A DNA stretch of 64,000 nt from Microbulbifer halophilus (GTDB taxonomy: Bacteria; Pseudomonadota; Gammaproteobacteria; Pseudomonadales; Cellvibrionaceae), in NCBI RefSeq assembly GCF_026183675.1, contig NZ_JAPIVK010000015.1:44890-108889 (forward strand), read 5' to 3'. The position numbers and the translations under genes were made by a program. Shown piece by piece: positions 8,507 to 19,715 of the stretch; positions within the stretch are counted from its first letter, which is position 1; every line of letters begins with the position of its first letter. The notes beneath the pieces are model-generated. The model saw only the letters and a program-made list of their open reading frames with translations. It made no database searches and was not told the origin of the DNA.

Positions 8507-10569
8507 CAGCTTGCTCCCGGCTGTCCCTCTTCACCCGGCGTATGCGAGCTCATCTCCCGGCGCATATGCAGGTACTGGAGGTGTGCTTCAAAGTGGTCGA
8601 CGATATCGCCGATCACCTGTTCGCGGCTGTAGCCCATCAGGTCGTAGGTCAGGCCACCCTCGCGCAGGTGTGGTTCCAGTCGGTAATAACTGGAGCGGGA
8701 TTTCTCCGCGAGCAGGGTAAATGCCGGCATGCTGCACTGGCGTGGCCAGACCTGGTAGGTGAAATCCACTTCGCCACCCAGGTCCACATCCAGCGACAGG
8801 TGCAGTTGGTCGCCGGTATCGCCGCTGATTTCCACCGGGTAGCCCTCTTCCCTGAGTTTCTCTTTGACCGCCTCGAAGGCGGGCCGCACAGTGCGTTCGA
8901 TAAACTGATCCACCTGTTTGCCGGTGGGGAAATGGATCGCGCGCGACAGGCGCTGGGTCCAGTTGCTGGCGCCTTCGCGGGACATGCGGCCGGACAGGTG
9001 ACCGGAGAGGGCGTCCTGCATGCTGTCGGTTTTCATGCCTTCCAGGCGCAGCGCCCGCAGCAGGCTCATCATCATCAGGATCAGCACGAAGGTGAATGGC
9101 AAACCCATGATCACTACCGCCCCCTGCAGTGCCGACAGGCCGCCGGTCATCAGCAGTGCGATGGTGATGATGCCGATGATTGCCGCCCACACGATACGCA
9201 TCCACGGTGGCGCATCGTGGTTCGGGTCCTCAATACGGCTGGTAAGGTTGGAGAGTACCAGTGAACCGGAGTCACCGGAGGTGACGAAAAAGACGATGGA
9301 GAGAATTGTCACCACGATGGTAGTGAGCCAGGTCCAGGGCATTTGCTCCAGGAAAGTGTAGATTGCCGAGCCCGGATTCTGCACCGCCTGCTGTCCGAAT
9401 TCGACTGCGCCCCCCATCACCATATCGATGGCGGAGTTTCCCATGGTCGCCATCCATGCGGCCATGAAAGTAAACGGCAGGATCAGTGTGCCGGTGACAA
9501 AGGCGCGGATGGTGCGCCCGCGGGAAATACGCGCCAGGAACAATCCCACGAACGGACCCCAGGCGATCCACCAGGCCCAGAAAAACAGCGTCCAGGCATT
9601 GAGCCAATCCGTGGGCGGATCAAAGGCATAGGTATTGAAGGATAGAGAGATAAAGTTCTGCAGGTAGTCGCCGAGATTGGTGACGAAAGCATCCAGCAGG
9701 AAACGCGTCTGGCCGGTGACCAGCACGAACAACATCAACAGCACCGCCAGCAACATATTGAATTCCGACAGCCGCCGGATGCCGCGCTCCACCCCGGTGG
9801 CAGCGGAGATGGCGGAGAAGATCACGATAAACACCGCCAGCGCTGCCTGGGTCAGTGTGCCCTCGGGGACGCCGAACATATACTTGAGGCCGAAATTGAG
9901 CTGGATGATGCCGATGCCCAGGCTGGTGGCCACGCCGAACACGGTGCCCAGCACCGCGGCGATGTCCACGGTATCCCCGAGCGGGCCGTTGATACGCTTG
10001 CCGAACAGTGAGTACAGTGACGAGCGGATGGTCAGCGGCAGGCCGTGGCGGTAACTGAAAAATGCCAACGCCATCCCCACCAGCGTATAGACCCCCCAAC
10101 CGGACAAGCCCCAGTGCAGGAAAGTCAGTTCCATCGCGTGACGCGCTGCCTCCACGGTACCGCCTTCACCCACCGGCGGTTCCATGAATTGCGTCAGCGG
10201 CTCGACGATACAGTAGAAAATCAGGTCGATACCGATGCCGGCACTGAACAGCATCGCCGCCCAGGTGACCACGTTGAATTCCGGTTCGGCGTGGTCCGGC
10301 CCCAGTTTGATGTTGCCGTATCTCGAGATGGCCACGACGATGACGAAGACCAGGTAGGCGACTACCGCAAGGAAGTAGAACCAGCCAAAACCGGAAGAAA
10401 TCCAGGCCAGCACGCCGTTGATCAGTTTGCCCGCCGCCTCGGTAAAAAACATCGCCCACAGTGAAAACAGCGCGATGCCGATAATGGAACCGTAGAAGAC
10501 CAGAGGCTTGATATGTGCCTCTGCCTCTGTCGCTTTGGAAGCGTCTTGTGAGGGTTTTGCTTCGTGCAT
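8506..10569 (-). CDS. betT: BCCT-family choline/betaine transporter
   Basis: Inner-membrane secondary transporter for choline or betaine. About 12 membrane segments precede a soluble C-terminal domain of roughly 150-170 residues, as in BetT-type carriers whose tail senses osmolarity. The BCCT hallmark TLFFWAWWIAWGPFVG and the following FLARISRGRTIR are present. Length 687 aa fits the long BetT subtype. It is the first gene of the betT-betA operon. Choline is the likely substrate, given co-transcription with choline dehydrogenase. Confidence 0.92.
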   Translation of the reverse strand: MHEAKPSQDASKATEAEAHIKPLVFYGSIIGIALFSLWAMFFTEAAGKLINGVLAWISSGFGWFYFLAVVAYLVFVIVVAISRYGNIKLGPDHAEPEFNVVTWAAMLFSAGIGIDLIFYCIVEPLTQFMEPPVGEGGTVEAARHAMELTFLHWGLSGWGVYTLVGMALAFFSYRHGLPLTIRSSLYSLFGKRINGPLGDTVDIAAVLGTVFGVATSLGIGIIQLNFGLKYMFGVPEGTLTQAALAVFIVIFSAISAATGVERGIRRLSEFNMLLAVLLMLFVLVTGQTRFLLDAFVTNLGDYLQNFISLSFNTYAFDPPTDWLNAWTLFFWAWWIAWGPFVGLFLARISRGRTIRAFVTGTLILPFTFMAAWMATMGNSAIDMVMGGAVEFGQQAVQNPGSAIYTFLEQMPWTWLTTIVVTILSIVFFVTSGDSGSLVLSNLTSRIEDPNHDAPPWMRIVWAAIIGIITIALLMTGGLSALQGAVVIMGLPFTFVLILMMMSLLRALRLEGMKTDSMQDALSGHLSGRMSREGASNWTQRLSRAIHFPTGKQVDQFIERTVRPAFEAVKEKLREEGYPVEISGDTGDQLHLSLDVDLGGEVDFTYQVWPRQCSMPAFTLLAEKSRSSYYRLEPHLREGGLTYDLMGYSREQVIGDIVDHFEAHLQYLHMRREMSSHTPGEEGQPGAS

Positions 10570-10809
10570 CCTGCACTCCAGAAATCCGTTTTGGGGTGAA
10601 ATTGGCGAAAAATAATTCTGATATCAAACAGAATAGACAAAAAGTATTTTGCGCCCCGGGATATGGGCCCACTGTGACCGGGGGACCACTGTGGTGGCTG
10701 AAAGCGGGATGATTGGCTGTCGCTATGAAGTTCAGGAGTTTATTTGATTTCTGAAAATGAGAACTGTTCGCAATAATAGTGGCAAGTTTCAGCAGGGCGG
10801 GACAGTACC

Positions 10810-11010
10810 ATGCTCAAGACAATCAGCTTCGCCATCGTCCACATGACGGTCGCCTTCGGCGTCGGTTTTGTCATGACCGGGGATCTCCTAGTGGGCAGTA
10901 CCCTGGCGCTGGTGGAGCCACTGTGCAACACCGTGGCCTACTACTTCCACGAAAAGGTCTGGAAGCGGCTGGACAGCCGGCGGGTTCACGACAGTGCCGT
11001 GCCGGCATAA
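10810..11010 (+). CDS. DUF2061 small membrane protein
   Basis: A 66-aa inner-membrane protein with two hydrophobic segments (TISFAIVHMTVAFGVGFVM and STLALVEPLCNTVAYYFHEKVW). The second, with its NTVAYYFHEKVW block, is the hallmark of DUF2061. Function is not known. GGCGGGACAGTACC precedes the ATG. It is divergent from betT with a 240-base spacer. Confidence 0.8.
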   Translation: MLKTISFAIVHMTVAFGVGFVMTGDLLVGSTLALVEPLCNTVAYYFHEKVWKRLDSRRVHDSAVPA

Positions 11011-11279
11011 CAGGCAGGGGGCGCCGTGCGCACCGGGGCGGGATCGGCACAGGCTCCGGAGTGTTCGGTGCACACTGCGCAATTCCGGTCAGCGCCTGTT
11101 CTCAATCGACTGTTCTTCGAGGCCTTAGAGAGCCGCAAAAGGTGACATCTTCGTGCAGCAGGGAGGGAATTGCATTCCTGTCGTGTGCGCTCCAGGGGAG
11201 CGGGTGGAATTTTCGGACCTGATCTTCGCGGGTCAACTGGAATCGCCTGCTGGCACACTTCGGACAAACGGGGAAAGAA

Positions 11280-11356
11280 TGGTGGGCCTTGCTGGACTTG
11301 AACCAGCGACCAATCGATTATGAGTCGATTGCTCTAACCAACTGAGCTAAAGGCCC
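11280..11356 (-). tRNA. tRNA with CAU anticodon, probably tRNA-Ile2
   Basis: A full 77-base cloverleaf with encoded CCA: acceptor arm GGGCCTT/AAGGCCC, D-loop AGCTCAGTTGGTTAGAGC, anticodon loop CTCATAA (anticodon at 11320-11322) and T-arm GCTGGTTCAAGTCCAGC. Automatic tools would call this Met. The body (TTGGTCGCTGGTTCAAGTCCAGC) resembles the Ile2 type, whose C34 is modified to lysidine by TilS, and in E. coli ileX lies next to rpoD as this gene does here. The Ile2 call is therefore likely but not certain. Confidence 0.9.
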
Positions 11357-11622
11357 AAAGACAGGCGACAGCGGGAAGCCGCAGTCGGTAGCGCAAAGTA
11401 CCCGATTTCTCCTTGGGAATCAACGGCTTCCCGGGTGCCTATGGCTCTCTCTCACAAACGCTCTACCGAGTGGGAGAGGGGGATGATGCGTCAACAGTTG
11501 AGATCGAGGTCCAGGTTGGCGCCGGCGCCCGGTGCGGTGGGAGGGGCGCCCCATCTCCGGGTCGGAAGGTCGCGATCAGGTCTGAGAAACAGGTCGTTGA
11601 GGAAGGGGTTGTGTTTGCACCG

Positions 11623-12009
11623 TCAGATCCAGCGCGGCAGCAGGATGCAGCCCCAGGTAATAAGCCACAGCAGCAGGGAGATGGAGACGGCGGCGGAGCC
11701 GGTGTCCTTGGCGATTTTCGACAGCGGGTGTTTTTCCGGGCTGATACGGTCGATTGCGGCTTCCACGGCGCTGTTGAGCAGCTCGACAATCATCACCAGC
11801 AGGGTGGCGCCGATCAGGATTGCCCGCTCGATGCCACTCTCGCCCAGCCACAGCGCCAGCGGTATCAGGAAAATGGCGAGGGTCACTTCCTGGCGGAAGG
11901 CGGCCTCGTTGCGCCAGGTGGCCAGGAGGCCGTGCCAAGAGTAGCTGGTGGCGTCGATCAGGCGGGAGAGGCCGGTCTTGCCCGGTTTGTTGACAAATTC
12001 TTCCTGCAT
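11623..12009 (-). CDS. dgkA: Diacylglycerol kinase
   Basis: Small trimeric inner-membrane kinase that phosphorylates diacylglycerol to phosphatidate, recycling lipid by-products of envelope glycan synthesis. Its 128 aa contain three membrane segments (about 42-57, 61-82, 105-124) and the family motif VELLNSAVEAAIDR (75-88) with catalytic acidic residues. Start at 12009 (MQEEFVNKPGKTGL); the longer upstream frame only reads antisense through rpoD. It lies downstream of rpoD, beyond a terminator, so it is probably transcribed separately. Confidence 0.93.
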   Translation of the reverse strand: MQEEFVNKPGKTGLSRLIDATSYSWHGLLATWRNEAAFRQEVTLAIFLIPLALWLGESGIERAILIGATLLVMIVELLNSAVEAAIDRISPEKHPLSKIAKDTGSAAVSISLLLWLITWGCILLPRWI

Positions 12010-12077
12010 GGTGTGTTTCTTGTGGCGGATTTTGCTTGCCCGGTCCCGCAGTGGGTGGGCTGTCATTTCACTGTCAC

Positions 12078-12105
12078 ATAAAAAAGCCCGGCGTTGCCGG
12101 GCTTT
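12078..12105 (-). terminator. Rho-independent terminator after rpoD
   Basis: On the minus strand AAAGCCCGGC and GCCGGGCTTT flank a three-base loop, and the T-run continues as TTTTTTAT. It starts just after the rpoD stop codon and closes the rpsU-yqeY-dnaG-rpoD block. Confidence 0.9.
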
Positions 12106-12116
12106 CAGTATAGCGC

Positions 12117-13979
<1,863 letters not shown>

Positions 13980-14136
13980 GCACAACCCTGAAATCTGGGG
14001 TTAAAAATAGGGGACAAAGACGCGGGATTATAGCGTATTTGCGATAGCAATAACCACCCTGGCTGTCAAGCGACGGCGTCGGTGCAGTGTGAATTGTGCT
14101 CGGTTCCCGATCCCCGTCCGGGGGGTGTTTGGATAT

Positions 14137-14170
14137 GGTGCCGGGAGTCCTGTTTTCAAGGCCCGGCACC
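14137..14170. other. Perfect 9-bp hairpin between dnaG and rpoD
   Basis: GGTGCCGGG at 14137-14145 pairs with CCCGGCACC at 14162-14170, in the 200-base spacer between the dnaG stop and the rpoD start. No T-run follows on either strand. An RNA-processing or stabilising role is more likely than termination; E. coli has a processing site in this spacer. The function here is inferred. Confidence 0.5.
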
Positions 14171-14179
14171 GGTGACTGT

Positions 14180-16141
14180 TCAGTTTTTGCGCTGCCAGTT
14201 GGCCAGCAGCGCCCGCTGCTCCTCGGTCAACTGGCCGCTGCTGCCCTTCAGCTGTTCCAGCAGGCCGCGATTGCGCTGCTTCTGCGCCGTGCGGTCCAGC
14301 TGCTGCAGGCAGTCGGCGAATTCGGCTGCCGGGTCGTATTCCAGTTTGGCATCTCCCTGGGCCAGTTGCTGTACCCCGCTGACCAGGGGGGCGTTGACCA
14401 GTTCCTCGAGAATCTCGTGGGTGCCGTCGCGGAAATTGCCGCGCCAGTGGCCGATCAGCTGGAACTTCGACAGGCCGGGGCGGGACTGGATCACTTCCAC
14501 CAACCGGCCGAGTAGCTGCAGGTCCGGATCGCTGCTGGTGCGGTAGGGTTCCGGATCCTCGATCCGGGCCGCCAGTTCCGGGTGGTGCAGCACCAGAGCA
14601 ATCAGCATGCGCTCCGCCGGCAGGCGGTACTGGCTGCGGCGCGGCTGTTCCGCCGGCGGGGCCTGGCCGCGATCTGGCGCGTATTCCGCCGTACCGGGGT
14701 CGAGGTCCGGCAGCAGGGCGTCGTCGGGCGGCGGCATTTCGCCGGGGGTCGGCGTCGTTTCCGCTTGCGGCGGGCGCGGCGCCGGTTGTGCGGCGCGGGC
14801 CCTGGCCTGCTCGGCGCTGATGACCTCCTGCAGGGTCTCCCGGTCGAGCCCGGTACGCGCCGCCAGTTGCTGGAACATCAACTGGCGGTAGACGCCGTCC
14901 GGCAGCCGGTCGAGCAGCGGCGCGGCGGCCTTGGACAGGCGCGCGCGGCCGTCCATGGTCTGCAAATTGATGCCCTCGCCCAGCAGGTCGAAGAGGAAGT
15001 CCTCCAGCGGTCGGGCCTGCTCTTCCAGCAACTGCTCGAAGCGTTCGCCCCCCAGTTGGCGCACCAGGGTATCCGGGTCCTCGCCCTCCGGCAGCAGCAG
15101 GAAGCGCAGGCTGCGGCCGTCCTGCATCTGCGGCAGGGCGGCTTCCAGCGCGCGGCGGGCGGCGTTGCGGCCGGCCCGGTCGCCGTCGAAACAGAACACC
15201 AGTTCGGCGGTGTGGCGGAAGGCGAGCTGTATATGGTCCTCGCCGCAGGCGGTGCCGAGAGTGGCCACGGCGCAGCGGATGTCGTACTGGGCCAGTGCCA
15301 CCACGTCCATATAGCCTTCCACCACGATCAGCCGCTTGAGGTCGCGGTTGGCCTGGCGCGCTTCCCACAGGCCGTAGAGTTCGCGGCCCTTGTGGAAGAT
15401 CGGGGTTTCCGGCGAGTTGAGGTATTTGGGCTTGTCGTCCCCCAGCACCCGGCCGCCGAAGGCGATGGTGCGGCCGCGCCGGTCGCGGATGGGGAACATT
15501 ATCCGGTTGCGGAAGCGGTCGTAGTGGTGGCGTCGATCCGGCCGGGTGCGGCCATCGCTGTCGCCGCGGCGGATGGCGAGGCCGGCCTGTTCCAGCCGGT
15601 CGGCCTTCTGCGCGCTGTCGCCGAGTGCGTTCAGCAGGTTGTCCCAGCCCGGTGGCGCCAGGCCGATGCCGAAATCCCGCGCGATCTCGCCGGACAGGCC
15701 GCGGTTGCGCAGGTAGGCGATGGCCGCATTGGCGGCGGGATGGCTGCGCAGCTGCCGCTGGTAGTAGTCGGCGGCCTTTTCGGTCAACTGGTAGAGGGAC
15801 TGGCTCTCCTGGCGGCGCTTCTCCACGCCCGGTGCCAGTTGCTCCCGCGGCACTTCCAGCCCCTGGGAGGCGGCCAACTTTTCCACCGCTTCGGGGAAGT
15901 CGAGGCGGTCGTATTCCATCAGGAAGCCGATGGCGGTGCCGTTGGCGCCGCAGCCGAAGCAGTAGTAGAACTGCTTGTCCGGGCTTACCGTGAAGGATGG
16001 CGTTTTTTCATCGTGAAACGGGCAGCAGGCGGAATAGTTTTTCCCCGTCTTGCGCAGTTTGACCCGGCTGTCGATCAGCTCGACGACGTCTGCCCGCGCG
16101 AGCAGGTCGTCGATAAAGTGCTGGGGGATCTTGCCGGCCAT
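14180..16141 (-). CDS. dnaG: DNA primase
   Basis: Synthesises RNA primers at the replication fork. The N-terminal zinc-binding domain (CPFHDEKTPSF and YYCFGCGANG) supplies Cys40, His43, Cys61 and Cys64. The TOPRIM catalytic core includes LIVVEGYMDVVALAQYD and FCFDGDRAGRNAARRAL. A Pro-rich linker (about residues 450-490) leads to the C-terminal helicase-binding domain. Length 653 aa is slightly longer than E. coli DnaG. It lies between yqeY and rpoD on the same strand. Confidence 0.97.
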   Translation of the reverse strand: MAGKIPQHFIDDLLARADVVELIDSRVKLRKTGKNYSACCPFHDEKTPSFTVSPDKQFYYCFGCGANGTAIGFLMEYDRLDFPEAVEKLAASQGLEVPREQLAPGVEKRRQESQSLYQLTEKAADYYQRQLRSHPAANAAIAYLRNRGLSGEIARDFGIGLAPPGWDNLLNALGDSAQKADRLEQAGLAIRRGDSDGRTRPDRRHHYDRFRNRIMFPIRDRRGRTIAFGGRVLGDDKPKYLNSPETPIFHKGRELYGLWEARQANRDLKRLIVVEGYMDVVALAQYDIRCAVATLGTACGEDHIQLAFRHTAELVFCFDGDRAGRNAARRALEAALPQMQDGRSLRFLLLPEGEDPDTLVRQLGGERFEQLLEEQARPLEDFLFDLLGEGINLQTMDGRARLSKAAAPLLDRLPDGVYRQLMFQQLAARTGLDRETLQEVISAEQARARAAQPAPRPPQAETTPTPGEMPPPDDALLPDLDPGTAEYAPDRGQAPPAEQPRRSQYRLPAERMLIALVLHHPELAARIEDPEPYRTSSDPDLQLLGRLVEVIQSRPGLSKFQLIGHWRGNFRDGTHEILEELVNAPLVSGVQQLAQGDAKLEYDPAAEFADCLQQLDRTAQKQRNRGLLEQLKGSSGQLTEEQRALLANWQRKN

Positions 16142-16171
16142 GGAGTCTCGCTATCGGGGAAATCGGGGTGT

Positions 16172-16618
16172 TCAGCCCAGTTGCGCCTTGACCAGCTTGC
16201 TGACGGCGCCCATATCGGCGCGGCCCTGGACCTGCGGTTTCACCTGGGCCATCACTTTGCCCATATCCGCCATGCCGCTGGCGCCGGTATCCTTCACCGC
16301 AGCGCTGACGATCTCACCGATCTCCGCCTCGGACAACTGCTCCGGCAGGAATTCCTGGATAACGTCGATCTCGGCCTGTTCCACCGCGGCCAGTTCGGCG
16401 CGACCGGCCTTCTCGTACTGGGCGATGGAGTCGCGGCGCTGCTTGGTCATCTTGTCCATCAGGGCGAGGATGCGGGCGTCATCCAGCTCGATGCGCTCGT
16501 CCACTTCCACCTTCTTGATCTCCGAGTTGATCAGCCGCAGGGTCGCCAGGCGTTCCTTGTCGCGGGCTTTCATGGCGTCTTTGGTGGCCTGGGCCAGGGT
16601 GTCCTTGAGAGTACTCAT
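16172..16618 (-). CDS. GatB/YqeY domain protein
   Basis: A 148-aa helical protein of the YqeY family, related to the C-terminal tRNA-binding domain of GatB. Family blocks are visible: MKARDKERLATLRLINSEIK near the N terminus, IDVIQEFLPEQLSEAEI in the middle and GMADMGKVMAQVKPQVQGRADM near the end. The precise role is unknown; tRNA binding or amidotransferase assistance is assumed from homology. Its place between rpsU and dnaG is conserved in Pseudomonas and relatives. Confidence 0.93.
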   Translation of the reverse strand: MSTLKDTLAQATKDAMKARDKERLATLRLINSEIKKVEVDERIELDDARILALMDKMTKQRRDSIAQYEKAGRAELAAVEQAEIDVIQEFLPEQLSEAEIGEIVSAAVKDTGASGMADMGKVMAQVKPQVQGRADMGAVSKLVKAQLG

Positions 16619-16696
16619 AGTGGTCGATCCGGGTTGTTATTGGTTTGGGCGGCTATAGGGTAGCGCGTCTGCCGGTACTGGAGAATGGCGGCCCAG

Positions 16697-16736
16697 AACG
16701 CAAAAACGGCGCGCGAGTCGGGCTCGCACGCCGTTT
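16697..16736 (-). terminator. Terminator/attenuator between rpsU and yqeY-dnaG-rpoD
   Basis: On the minus strand a long near-perfect stem (AAACGGCGTGCGAGC paired with GCTCGCGCGCCGTTT) is followed by TTTTTG. It lies about 95 bases after the rpsU stop. In E. coli an internal terminator after rpsU reduces dnaG expression relative to S21, and this hairpin is placed to do the same. Confidence 0.85.
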
Positions 16737-16830
16737 CGGTAATCGCCACGGGCCCGGCCCGCGTAACGACGCTACTGTCTTTCAGCGCTTTCCCCGTTGC
16801 GGAAAACGCGACAGCAGTGCCTGCAATTGA

Positions 16831-17046
16831 TCAGTACAGCCGCTTGAACTTGCGATTCTCGCGCTGCAGCTTCTTGGCGTGACGCTTCACGGCCGCGGCA
16901 GCTTTGCGCTTGCGAACGGCGGTGGGCTTTTCGTAGTGCTCGCGGCGACGTACTTCAGACAGCACACCGGCTTTCTCACAGGAGCGCTTGAAGCGGCGCA
17001 GGGCGATATCGAACGGTTCGTTGTCTTTGATTCGTACTGAGGGCAT
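16831..17046 (-). CDS. rpsU: 30S ribosomal protein S21
   Basis: A small basic ribosomal protein of 71 aa. Start at 17046 gives the classical N terminus [20 protein letters not shown] and follows ACAGGTAAACGA; the upstream ATG at 17079 would add 11 atypical residues. The Arg/Lys-rich C terminus ([15 protein letters not shown]) is typical. It heads the rpsU-yqeY-dnaG-rpoD cluster and is divergent from tsaD. Confidence 0.97.
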   Translation of the reverse strand: MPSVRIKDNEPFDIALRRFKRSCEKAGVLSEVRRREHYEKPTAVRKRKAAAAVKRHAKKLQRENRKFKRLY

Positions 17047-17218
17047 TCGTTTACCTGTAAAATTCGTTTCTTCGGCCATTCCGGCGATTGCTCAAAAGCT
17101 GCTATCCGGCGGCCGGTTCACAGCGAGGGCGCAAATTCTAAACACTCCCCCGGGGGATCGCAACCCTGTTTTCCAGTATGATAGGCGCCCTTTCAAACAG
17201 CCGCGAGAAAGAGACCAA

Positions 17219-18253
17219 GTGCGAATTCTGGGTATCGAAACCTCCTGCGACGAAACCGGCGTCGCCATCTACGACAGCGACAGGGGACTGCTGGGTCACG
17301 CCCTCTTCAGCCAGGTGGATCTGCACGCCGATTACGGCGGCGTGGTGCCGGAACTGGCCAGCCGCGACCATGTGCGTAAGCTGTTGCCGCTGGTGCGCCG
17401 GGTGATGGACAGCAGCGGCACCGCGCCCGCGGACCTGGACGGCGTTGCCTACACCGCCGGCCCGGGCCTGATCGGCGCGCTGATGGTGGGCGCCTGCGCC
17501 GGCCGCGCGCTGGCCTACGGCTGGGGCATCCCGGCGGTGGCGATTCACCATATGGAGGGCCACCTGCTGGCGCCGATGCTGGAGGAACAGCCGCCGGCCT
17601 TTCCGTTCGTGGCGCTGCTGGTCTCCGGCGGCCACACCCAGTTGGTGGATGTGCGCGGCCTGGGCGACTACCAGTTGATGGGGGAATCCCTCGACGACGC
17701 CGCCGGCGAGGCCTTCGACAAGGCCGCCAAGATGCTCGACCTGGACTACCCCGGTGGCCCGCGCCTGGCGGCGCTGGCGGAAAAGGGCGATCCGCAGCGC
17801 TTCACCTTCCCGCGGCCGATGACCGACAGGCCCGGCCTGGACTTCAGCTTCTCCGGCCTCAAGACCTATACCCTCACCACGGTGCGCGACCATGCACAGG
17901 CCGACGGCTTGCCGGACGAACAGACCTGCGCCGATATCGCCGCGGCCTTCCAGGAGGCGGTGGTCGACACGCTGGTGATCAAGTGTCGCCGCGCCATCAA
18001 GGCCTCCGGCCACAAGACGCTGGTGGTCGCCGGGGGTGTTTCCGCCAACAAGGTGCTGCGGGACCGGCTGGAAGCCAGGCTGCGGCAAGAGGGCGCCAGT
18101 GTCTTCTACCCGCGCCACGAATTCTGCACCGACAACGGCGCCATGATCGCCTACGCCGGCAGCCTGCGCCTGAAGGCTGGCGAAAACGCCGGCCTGGATA
18201 TCGAAGTGCGGCCGCGCTGGCCGATGACCGAACTGGATGGGAGTCTCAACTAG
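17219..18253 (+). CDS. tsaD: tRNA N6-threonylcarbamoyladenosine transferase
   Basis: Catalytic subunit that, with TsaB and TsaE, transfers threonylcarbamoyl to A37 of ANN-decoding tRNAs. A GTG start gives [19 protein letters not shown], the normal N terminus. The metal-binding HHMEGH is His111/His115, matching E. coli numbering, and LVSGGHTQL and a nucleotide-binding [10 protein letters not shown] block follow. Length 344 aa fits. It is divergent from rpsU, as in many gammaproteobacteria, and folB follows after 3 bases. Confidence 0.96.
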   Translation: MRILGIETSCDETGVAIYDSDRGLLGHALFSQVDLHADYGGVVPELASRDHVRKLLPLVRRVMDSSGTAPADLDGVAYTAGPGLIGALMVGACAGRALAYGWGIPAVAIHHMEGHLLAPMLEEQPPAFPFVALLVSGGHTQLVDVRGLGDYQLMGESLDDAAGEAFDKAAKMLDLDYPGGPRLAALAEKGDPQRFTFPRPMTDRPGLDFSFSGLKTYTLTTVRDHAQADGLPDEQTCADIAAAFQEAVVDTLVIKCRRAIKASGHKTLVVAGGVSANKVLRDRLEARLRQEGASVFYPRHEFCTDNGAMIAYAGSLRLKAGENAGLDIEVRPRWPMTELDGSLN

Positions 18254-18256
18254 CCC

Positions 18257-18637
18257 ATGGATATTGTCTATATACGGGACCTGAAGGTGGATACCATCAT
18301 CGGTATCTACGACTGGGAGCGGGAGGTGCGCCAGACCGTCAGCCTGGATCTGGAAATGGCGTTCGATATCAGCGAGGCGGCCCGCACCGACGATATAGAG
18401 CACACACTCAACTACAAGGCCGTGGCCAAGCGGCTGATTGCTTTTATCGAGGGCAGCGAATTCCTGCTGGTGGAAACCATGGCGGAACAGGCGGCGGCGA
18501 TCGTGCGCGACGAGTTTCATGTGGGCTGGCTGCGGTTGCGACTGTCCAAGCCCGGCGCCGTACGCGGTTCCCGCGATGTGGGCGTCATCATCGAGCGCGG
18601 CGAGCGTCCCGCTACTGGCGCGGCGTCTGGAGGCTGA
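18257..18637 (+). CDS. folB: Dihydroneopterin aldolase
   Basis: Converts 7,8-dihydroneopterin to 6-hydroxymethyl-dihydropterin in folate synthesis. The N-terminal block MDIVYIRDLKVDTIIGIYDWER contains the conserved Glu of the active site, and LNYKAVAKRLIAFIEGSEFLLVETMAE supplies the pterin-binding Glu. Length 126 aa is usual. It is tightly packed between tsaD and folK, so the two folate enzymes are probably co-transcribed. Confidence 0.95.
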   Translation: MDIVYIRDLKVDTIIGIYDWEREVRQTVSLDLEMAFDISEAARTDDIEHTLNYKAVAKRLIAFIEGSEFLLVETMAEQAAAIVRDEFHVGWLRLRLSKPGAVRGSRDVGVIIERGERPATGAASGG

Positions 18638-18639
18638 TT

Positions 18640-19131
18640 GTGGCAGAGGTATTTTTGAGTCTCGGCAGCAATATCGATCGCGAGCGCCATATCCGCGCGG
18701 GTCTCGATGCGCTGACGGAACAGTTTGGCGCGCTGCGGGTGTCGCGGGTGTTCGAGAGCGAGGCCGTGGGTTTCGACGGCGACGACTTCTACAACCTGGT
18801 GGTGGGCATTCACACCCGCCTGCCGGTAGGGCAACTGGCTCTGCATCTGCGCAAAATAGAGGACGACAACGGCCGCCTCCGCGCCGGCCCCAAATTCAGT
18901 GCGCGCACCCTGGATATCGATATCCTTCTCTACGATGACCTGACCGGCACTATCGACGGCGTCAAACTGCCGCGCGGCGAGATACAGAAGAATGCGTTCG
19001 TACTGCAGCCGCTGGCGGAGCTGGCGCCGGGGCACCGACACCCCATAACTGGCGAAACCTTTGCTCAGATGTGGGTGGAGTACGACAAGTCGAAGCAGAA
19101 ATTGTGGCCGGTGAAGTTCTCCTGGCCCTAA
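18640..19131 (+). CDS. folK: HPPK pyrophosphokinase
   Basis: Transfers pyrophosphate from ATP to 6-hydroxymethyl-dihydropterin, the step after FolB. A GTG start at 18640, preceded by TGGAGG, gives MAEVFLSLGSNIDRERHIR. The family signature RTLDIDILLYDD carries the metal-binding aspartates. Length 163 aa is typical. The start is only two bases after the folB stop, indicating coupled expression. Confidence 0.94.
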   Translation: MAEVFLSLGSNIDRERHIRAGLDALTEQFGALRVSRVFESEAVGFDGDDFYNLVVGIHTRLPVGQLALHLRKIEDDNGRLRAGPKFSARTLDIDILLYDDLTGTIDGVKLPRGEIQKNAFVLQPLAELAPGHRHPITGETFAQMWVEYDKSKQKLWPVKFSWP

Positions 19132-19170
19132 GTGCCTGTAAATACTCTGTTATAAATCAAGCATTAGGAG

Positions 19171-19542
19171 ATGAATAGATTCTACACTTTTCTGACGCTC
19201 CTTTTGGCACTGCCAGGATGCTCGCCAGAAGAGGAATATAAAAAGAAAAACGGAGGCCAGAGCTCTTTTGATATATTGTGCGAACAGTTCACACAATTGA
19301 CGATGTCTGACACTTTTCAGAAATTAAATAATGAAGAGCGGGCACGTAAGCTTGATGCCATGCTTGCAAACAGTCTCGATCTAGATAGTGATGCCTACCT
19401 GGCATGGAAAGCCATCCGTAATGGGCCACCCTCTGCCCGATATTCTCTATATAAAAATGCGGCAGCGAGCTCGGGACTGGAAGAATGGGATTGCGAGGCA
19501 ATTAACCACTACGGACGAGAGGTTGGGTCAACGCACAACTAA
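19171..19542 (+). CDS. Small hypothetical lipoprotein
   Basis: 123 aa, not recognised. The N terminus MNRFYTFLTLLLALPGC is a lipoprotein signal with Cys17 as the lipidated residue. The mature part is charged and helical (EEEYKKKNGG, MSDTFQKLNNEERARKLDAML) with two further cysteines. Base composition is clearly more AT-rich than folK upstream, hinting at acquisition. The ribosome-binding site (TTAGGAG) sits close to the ATG. The gene follows folK by 39 bases on the same strand. Confidence 0.65.
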   Translation: MNRFYTFLTLLLALPGCSPEEEYKKKNGGQSSFDILCEQFTQLTMSDTFQKLNNEERARKLDAMLANSLDLDSDAYLAWKAIRNGPPSARYSLYKNAAASSGLEEWDCEAINHYGREVGSTHN

Positions 19543-19658
19543 TTAGGTTGGTGCGTCTCAACGCCATGCCGCGGGGGGCGGCACAGGCGGGGCGGGCCTC
19601 TCTCCGTTGAGTCGCCATACTGCTGCAGGGCCGGGTATCCTGTCCGGGGGTATCTGGA

Positions 19659-19684
19659 TTCCGGCATGCGCCGGAATGACGATA
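19659..19684. repeat. Extragenic palindrome (ATTCCGGC-atgc-GCCGGAAT)
   Basis: A short perfect inverted repeat, ATTCCGGC and GCCGGAAT with a four-base centre, in the 3'-3' spacer between the small lipoprotein gene and the serine hydrolase gene. It has the size and form of REP-type elements. Confidence 0.55.
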
Positions 19685-19715
19685 CTGGGCTGTGGGGTGA
19701 ACCCCGATTTTGCTC

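Noticed and set aside
10616-10633. TTCTG-N8-CAGAA inverted repeat upstream of betT as a BetI operator
   Set aside because: Short arms, a single occurrence, no match at betB and no betI gene seen; chance is a sufficient explanation.
11280-11356. Elongator tRNA-Met label for the CAU tRNA
   Set aside because: The body sequence and the rpoD-adjacent position fit tRNA-Ile2 better; the Met label would come from the anticodon alone.
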